Below are positions 7,998 to 12,098 of a stretch of DNA of 12,098 nt, piece after piece. A model generated the notes under the pieces. That model was not told the DNA's origin, searched no databases, and saw nothing but the letters and a program-made list of their open reading frames with translations. Every line of letters starts with the position of its first letter. Positions within the stretch are counted from its first letter, which is position 1. The translations under genes were made by a program, and so were the position numbers. Origin of the DNA: Solirubrobacteraceae bacterium (GTDB lineage Bacteria; Actinomycetota; Thermoleophilia; Solirubrobacterales; Solirubrobacteraceae); contig JASHYF010000030.1 of assembly GCA_030043235.1 (NCBI GenBank), forward strand, positions 1 to 12,098, in the 5' to 3' direction.

Positions 7998-10900
7998 GCC
8001 TTCCGTGGGCGAGCGGCCCGCGGGGCCGGCATCTGTGGGCTGCGTGCGCGTGGGCGGCGCTCGCGTTCACGATCGTCTGTGCCGCCTGGCTGAGCGGCGT
8101 GGTACCGGGCGCGAGCGTGGTCTCACGCGCCGCCGGAGGTGGCGCCGGCGAAGGCGAAGTGACGGCTCAGACCGACGACTCGGTGCCGGCGCGAGATGTG
8201 ACGATGATCGGGTCCTCGCCCGGTGAGGCGGCGGGCGAGACCTGGGGCGTCGGCCAGGTCGGGCTGTTCGGCACCTCCGCGTTTGCGATCGTCACCTACA
8301 CCGCTCAGGGCGGATGGACGCTCGCTCCCAGCCCGCTCGAAGCCGATGGCGAGCCGCTGCCGGGCTTCGAACCCGACCCGACACCGCTGATGGGCGCGAT
8401 GACGCCTGCCGGGGACGGGGTGCTCCTGGGCACCGTTCCCTCGGGCGGGTCGACTCGCAAGATCCTGCTCGTGCGCAACCCTGGCGCGGCATTCGAGGAA
8501 ACGCCGATACCCGGACAGGGGGAAGGCGCGCTCATGGGGCCCGGCGAAAGCCTGTACGCCGCCGGGCGCACGCCGCTCATCGCCCCCCTCGAAGAATCCG
8601 CGCGCGCGGGCGCGCTGGTGGTGCCGGTCGAGCTCTCCGCCACCAGCGAGGAAGAAGCGGTCCTGCACTGGAACGGCGAAGACTGGACGCGCGAACCGAT
8701 CGAACTGCCTTCGGCAAGCCGCCTGGAAGGCGGCTTTCGCGTGCTGGCGATCGCGGCCAGCTCGCCCGGCAACGCGTGGCTGCTCGCGCAGCTGTCGGAC
8801 ACCTCGCACAACGTCGCGCTGTTTCGCCGCGGGGCCGGGCACTGGAGAGAGGTGACGCCAGCCCCGCTGACCGACAAAGGCCAGCCGATGTCGGTGCGAG
8901 GAGTTGGCAGCGGGCTGCCCGAGTCCAGCGCCCAGATCCTCACCGTGACCAGCCAGGGGGTTTGGATAGATGGCGAACTGACCGAATCGCGGGCGCCGAT
9001 GACGATGTTCTTCAGGCCCTCGAGCGAAGGCGCGGACGCCGGTCGGGTGCAGGCGAGCTGGTGCGATCCGGGGCAGGGCTTCGAAGGCTGCGAAACCATC
9101 CCGCAGGCGCTCCCCGTCGGAACCTCGCGAAGCTTTGCCTGGGCCAACGAATCGGCGTCCACGCCGTACGGCGAACGCGTCATCACGGGGCTCGAAGAAG
9201 GCGTGAGCCTGCGTCTGCAGGGAAGCTCGTTCGTGCCCGTGCTCGCGCTCGGCGGCTCGGCGGCGCCGAACGACGTGGGCGGCACGTTGGGCGCGGCGTT
9301 CTCCGAAGCGCGCGAAGGCTGGCTCGGCAACGAAGAACTGCCCGTGCACCTGACGACGCACCCGGCGCCCGACCGGCTCGAGACCTACCCGGTGCCCTTC
9401 CGGCACCCGCTGACCGCGATCGCCGCGCAGCCGGGAGCGCCCGTGGGCGCGATCACCAGCGAAGCGCTGGCGGTGGGCGAAGACGGCGAGGTCGCGCGCT
9501 ACAAGCCGGGGCAGGGCTGGGAGCCAGAAAGCCTGTTCGGGCCGGGCGAGAGGCACGAAACGCCGCGGCTTCGAGCCGTGGCCTGGCCAACCCCGACGCG
9601 CGCGTACGCCGTCGGCGACGTCGGGGCCGACGGCCTCGGCCAGATGTGGCTATGGCGTGCCGAAACGGACCTGTGGGAACCGGATCCCGCGACCCCGCTG
9701 GACTTCACCGGCAACCTGCTCGGGATCGCCTTCGACCCCGCCGAACCCAGTCGCGGCTACGCGGTCGGTGAGCAGGGGGTCCTGCTGCGCTACGGCAAGA
9801 CATGGACCCAGGAACCCGAAGAAGACATCCCCAGCGAAGCGCGCGGCGCGAGCTTCACGTCGGTCGCGTTCGCGGGCTCGCAGGCGCTCGTCGCCTTCCG
9901 CAAGTTCCACCTCGAACACGGCGGCGAACCGGCGGGCTACACCGGCGGGCTGCTCGTCAACGACGGGTCGGGCTGGCAGGTGGACCAGGGCGCGCAGGAA
10001 GCTCTCGCCGGCGCGGTGCCGTGGGCCGTCGCCGGGCTGCCGGACGGCGGAGCGGCGGTGTCGGCCACCGGGGGCGGCCTGCCCGGTGGGGCCGAGATCG
10101 TCGAGCGCGAATCCCTCGAAGCGAGTTGGCAGCCCACGCCCGTCCCGTATCCAGACGACGAATCGCCAGGATCGCTCGCGCTCTTCCGCGAAGGCGGCGC
10201 GTTGCGCGCGATCGGCTCCGGGGGCCTGCCCAACACCGAGCAGGTCGAACAAAGACGACCCCCGCCGGCGGGCTTCCCCCCGAACCTGATCGGCCCTTAC
10301 CCGCTCGCCGGGGGATATGTCATCCGCCAGACGAGCGATGGCTGGAGCGATCAGGAACACGCCCGCAACGACGTCAAGGATCCGCTCGGCGAATACCTGA
10401 AGTACGACATGGTCTACCAGCCGGATCCCACGTTGGCCATGCTCGTGAGCGAAAACGGCGGCCAGGGATGGGCCGTCGGCGGCTTCGCCGAAGAAGAACC
10501 GGCTTTCGACACGGCCGACGTCGCGCGCTACCACACCGAAGAAGAAGGCGCGCCGCCGGGGGTGGGAACGGCGCCCGTGCAGACCGAACCCAAGCAGGCC
10601 GAAACGACCGCCACGCAGGCGACGTTCGCGGTCGGCGGCGGCGCGCAGTGCGAGGCGCCCTGCGCGCTCCGCGCCAACGCCGGGATCGGTCCGGACGTGT
10701 GGCTCAAAACCGCGCTCCAGCAGGCGCAGCGGGTGCCCGGGCTGCGAGCCTTCCTGTACACCGGGCCGCGCGTGACGACGGGGGTGGGCCACGGAGACTT
10801 CCCGGTCCCCTACAGCCGCGAGTTCGCGCGCTACGCCCAGGTGCTCGGCGGCTCAGGCACGACGCTGCCCGTATACGTGGCGCCGTCGCCGAGCGACCGC

Positions 10901-12098
10901 GGTCCCGGTGACGAGTGCGCCTTCCAGGAAGCCTTTGCCGGCTTCCCCGGGCCGCTCGGTGCAGAGGAAGCGCCACCCGGAGTGGAAGCTGCTCCGGGCG
11001 GGAGCGTGAGCGAACGCGGGGCGGGGGCCTGCGCGACCTACTACGCGTTCAGATCGTCGGGCACCGCGGGGACGGTGCGCGTGATCGTGCTCGACACGAC
11101 CGCACAGGCCTCCGGCGAACTGCAGGCGCAGCTCACGTGGCTCGCGGGGCAGCTGGAGGGAGCCAAAGCCGCCGCCGAACCGGCGATCGTCCTCGGCAGC
11201 GAGGATCTCGACGCGCAGATCGCCGCGGGCGAAGCGGCCGCCGCGGAAATAGCAGGAACGCTGGCCGCGGGCGACGCCTCGGCCTACTTCTACGAGGCCC
11301 CCCAAGAGAACATCGAGCTGCCCCTGACCGGCAGCTCGATCCCGACGTTCGGCTCAGGGACGCTGGGCTACGTCTCTGCGGTCAGCGCACAGGAGCAGAG
11401 GTTCATCGGCGCGAGCGGCTTCCTGCTGGCTCGCGTCGACGTCGCGGCGCGCGACCCGGCCGACAACATAGCGCCCGTCAGCGCGCGGCTGATCCCGAAC
11501 GCCGGGGAACTCGCGCTGGAAGCAGAACAGGGAACTCTGCTGCGCCGCAGCCAGGTCGCGAGCTTCGACGGACTGGCGCGCCGCCCGCGCTCGGGCGGAG
11601 TCTCAGAGCGAGAGCTGGGACGCAACGAGTCCGTCCCGTACATCCCAATCCCGGAGATCTGCATCGGCGGCGAATGTGCCAATCGCATCGATCCCGAATA
11701 CACGTTCTCCTCCTCGGACCCGGAAGTCGGCAACTTCGTCGCGCCCAACACCGCCTCCACGGAACCGCACGCGGTGCTGCTGGGGTCAAATGAAAAGCCG
11801 ATCGCCGATCCCGAATCGGGGCTTTTCTGCGCCTACAACGCGGGCACCACCGTCGTCACCATCAGCACCGGCGGCCTCAGCTCGTCGCTCACGGTGACAG
11901 TCCAGGCGGGCAGCGTCCGCAGGCCGTGCGGGACGGTGCCGATCAAACACAGCCCCGCGCGGAGCTCCGCGGCGACGCCGGCGCCGCCTGCGCCTGCGCC
12001 AGCGCCCGCGCCCGTCCCCGCGGCTGCTCCGCCGGTGCTCCTGCCACCACCTCCTCCCGCTCCTCCAGCGCCTCCGCCGGCGGCGACTCCACCGCGGC
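7994..12098 (+). CDS. Giant secreted/anchored protein: propeller-like repeats, degenerate metallophosphoesterase-like region, Ig-like domain, Pro/Ala-rich tail; 3'-truncated by window edge
   Basis: The frame is open from TTG at 7994 to the window end (at least 1,368 residues) with no stop. TTG is chosen because it overlaps the previous stop as TTGA and because the next in-frame start, GTG at 8099, would delete the signal/anchor segment (hydrophobic 14-37, preceded by R10, R12 and H13). The frame is also open upstream of the TTG, so the start is probable rather than proven. Residues about 60-870 hold Trp-ended blades similar to YCF48/kelch-type repeats, such as VLHWNGEDW (223-231), AYAVGDVGADG (537-547), GYAVGEQGVLLRYGKTW (588-604) and GWAVGG (825-830). 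Residues about 876-1200 resemble calcineurin-type phosphoesterases (FLYTGPRV 920-927; TLPVYVAPSPSD 957-968; VRVIVLDTT 1028-1036; ELQAQLTWLAGQLEGA; AIVLGSEDL 1064-1072), but the expected metal ligands are missing. Residues about 1221-1315 (EICIGGEC to GTTVVTISTGGLSSSLTV) look like a bacterial Ig-like domain. From 1328 onward the chain is almost all Pro and Ala. The role is unknown; a cell-surface location is likely. Confidence 0.85.
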   Translation, partial: MSLPWASGPRGRHLWAACAWAALAFTIVCAAWLSGVVPGASVVSRAAGGGAGEGEVTAQTDDSVPARDVTMIGSSPGEAAGETWGVGQVGLFGTSAFAIVTYTAQGGWTLAPSPLEADGEPLPGFEPDPTPLMGAMTPAGDGVLLGTVPSGGSTRKILLVRNPGAAFEETPIPGQGEGALMGPGESLYAAGRTPLIAPLEESARAGALVVPVELSATSEEEAVLHWNGEDWTREPIELPSASRLEGGFRVLAIAASSPGNAWLLAQLSDTSHNVALFRRGAGHWREVTPAPLTDKGQPMSVRGVGSGLPESSAQILTVTSQGVWIDGELTESRAPMTMFFRPSSEGADAGRVQASWCDPGQGFEGCETIPQALPVGTSRSFAWANESASTPYGERVITGLEEGVSLRLQGSSFVPVLALGGSAAPNDVGGTLGAAFSEAREGWLGNEELPVHLTTHPAPDRLETYPVPFRHPLTAIAAQPGAPVGAITSEALAVGEDGEVARYKPGQGWEPESLFGPGERHETPRLRAVAWPTPTRAYAVGDVGADGLGQMWLWRAETDLWEPDPATPLDFTGNLLGIAFDPAEPSRGYAVGEQGVLLRYGKTWTQEPEEDIPSEARGASFTSVAFAGSQALVAFRKFHLEHGGEPAGYTGGLLVNDGSGWQVDQGAQEALAGAVPWAVAGLPDGGAAVSATGGGLPGGAEIVERESLEASWQPTPVPYPDDESPGSLALFREGGALRAIGSGGLPNTEQVEQRRPPPAGFPPNLIGPYPLAGGYVIRQTSDGWSDQEHARNDVKDPLGEYLKYDMVYQPDPTLAMLVSENGGQGWAVGGFAEEEPAFDTADVARYHTEEEGAPPGVGTAPVQTEPKQAETTATQATFAVGGGAQCEAPCALRANAGIGPDVWLKTALQQAQRVPGLRAFLYTGPRVTTGVGHGDFPVPYSREFARYAQVLGGSGTTLPVYVAPSPSDRGPGDECAFQEAFAGFPGPLGAEEAPPGVEAAPGGSVSERGAGACATYYAFRSSGTAGTVRVIVLDTTAQASGELQAQLTWLAGQLEGAKAAAEPAIVLGSEDLDAQIAAGEAAAAEIAGTLAAGDASAYFYEAPQENIELPLTGSSIPTFGSGTLGYVSAVSAQEQRFIGASGFLLARVDVAARDPADNIAPVSARLIPNAGELALEAEQGTLLRRSQVASFDGLARRPRSGGVSERELGRNESVPYIPIPEICIGGECANRIDPEYTFSSSDPEVGNFVAPNTASTEPHAVLLGSNEKPIADPESGLFCAYNAGTTVVTISTGGLSSSLTVTVQAGSVRRPCGTVPIKHSPARSSAATPAPPAPAPAPAPVPAAAPPVLLPPPPPAPPAPPPAATPPR
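11975..12098 (+). repeat. Low-complexity Pro/Ala-coding tract
   Basis: A degenerate run of GCG-CCx and CCx-CCx codons encodes a Thr-Pro-Ala stretch, then alternating Pro-Ala, then Pro runs (residues 1328-1368 of the giant protein), and continues off the window. Pro-rich tails of this kind typically form extended, wall-spanning or spacer segments before a C-terminal anchor; here the anchor, if any, lies outside the window. Such tracts are prone to length variation. Confidence 0.7.

Noticed and set aside
8123..9556. 477-codon open frame on the - strand
   Set aside because: Antisense to the giant TTG-start gene; composition is shadow-like and no domain is seen.
8314..9771. 485-codon + strand frame, Arg-rich
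   Set aside because: Wrong frame within the giant gene; more than a quarter Arg in places, no secondary-structure pattern or motif. The overlapping frame has a signal peptide and clear repeats.
9650..10792. 380-codon open frame on the - strand
   Set aside because: Antisense to the giant gene; Arg/Ala/Gly-rich with no motif.
9802..11793. Two further Arg-rich + strand frames (9802-10911 and 10915-11793)
   Set aside because: Both are in a different frame from the giant gene, very Arg-rich, and without any domain signal.
1..12098. tRNA, rRNA, CRISPR arrays, insertion sequences, riboswitches
   Set aside because: Coding frames cover the whole window with no gap. No inverted terminal repeats, direct repeat arrays or RNA gene signatures were seen by eye.

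Overview
The window is 12,098 bases of very GC-rich DNA packed with genes on the + strand and with no intergenic space. Coding density, GTG and TTG starts, the FtsH sequence type and the style of the secreted proteins suggest a high-GC actinobacterium, most likely Thermoleophilia (Solirubrobacterales-like). That placement is inference from recognised protein style; there is no marker gene or rRNA here.

Layout: (1) 1-1134, the 3' part of an ftsH-type AAA+ zinc metalloprotease gene, starting inside the AAA module at Walker B. (2) 1131/1134-1931, a small secreted protein whose second half resembles a C-type-lectin/formylglycine-generating-enzyme (FGE)-like fold. (3) 1928-3931, a secreted repeat protein (probable beta-propeller) with a C-terminal PKD domain. 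(4) 3928-6111, a secreted protein with seven TolB/PD40-type repeats. (5) 6108-7997, a secreted, probably propeller-type protein with two C-x5-C-W motifs and a C-terminal beta-sandwich-like module. (6) 7994-12098 and beyond, a giant secreted or anchored protein of at least 1,368 residues with propeller-like repeats, a region resembling a calcineurin-type metallophosphoesterase that has lost its metal ligands, an Ig-like domain and a Pro/Ala-rich tail. Gene 6 starts with TTG, has no stop in the window and is easily missed.

All five gene junctions overlap by one to four bases (TGATG or GTGATGA, ATGA, ATGA, GTGA, TTGA), so the six genes look like one translationally coupled operon: a membrane protease followed by five exported proteins. 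No transporter, regulator, mobile element, tRNA, rRNA or CRISPR array is visible. The exported proteins look like surface or envelope binding and scaffold proteins rather than enzymes. The two that recall enzyme folds (genes 2 and 6) lack recognisable catalytic residues. A working hypothesis is a cell-envelope or surface assembly with an FtsH-type protease made from the same transcript. The role is unknown.

Glutamate codon choice changes sharply across the block: the ftsH part uses GAG almost exclusively (30 GAG, 2 GAA by hand count), while the secreted genes favour GAA (about 30 GAA to 10 GAG in the first third of gene 6). This suggests a separate history or separate selection for the secreted part.
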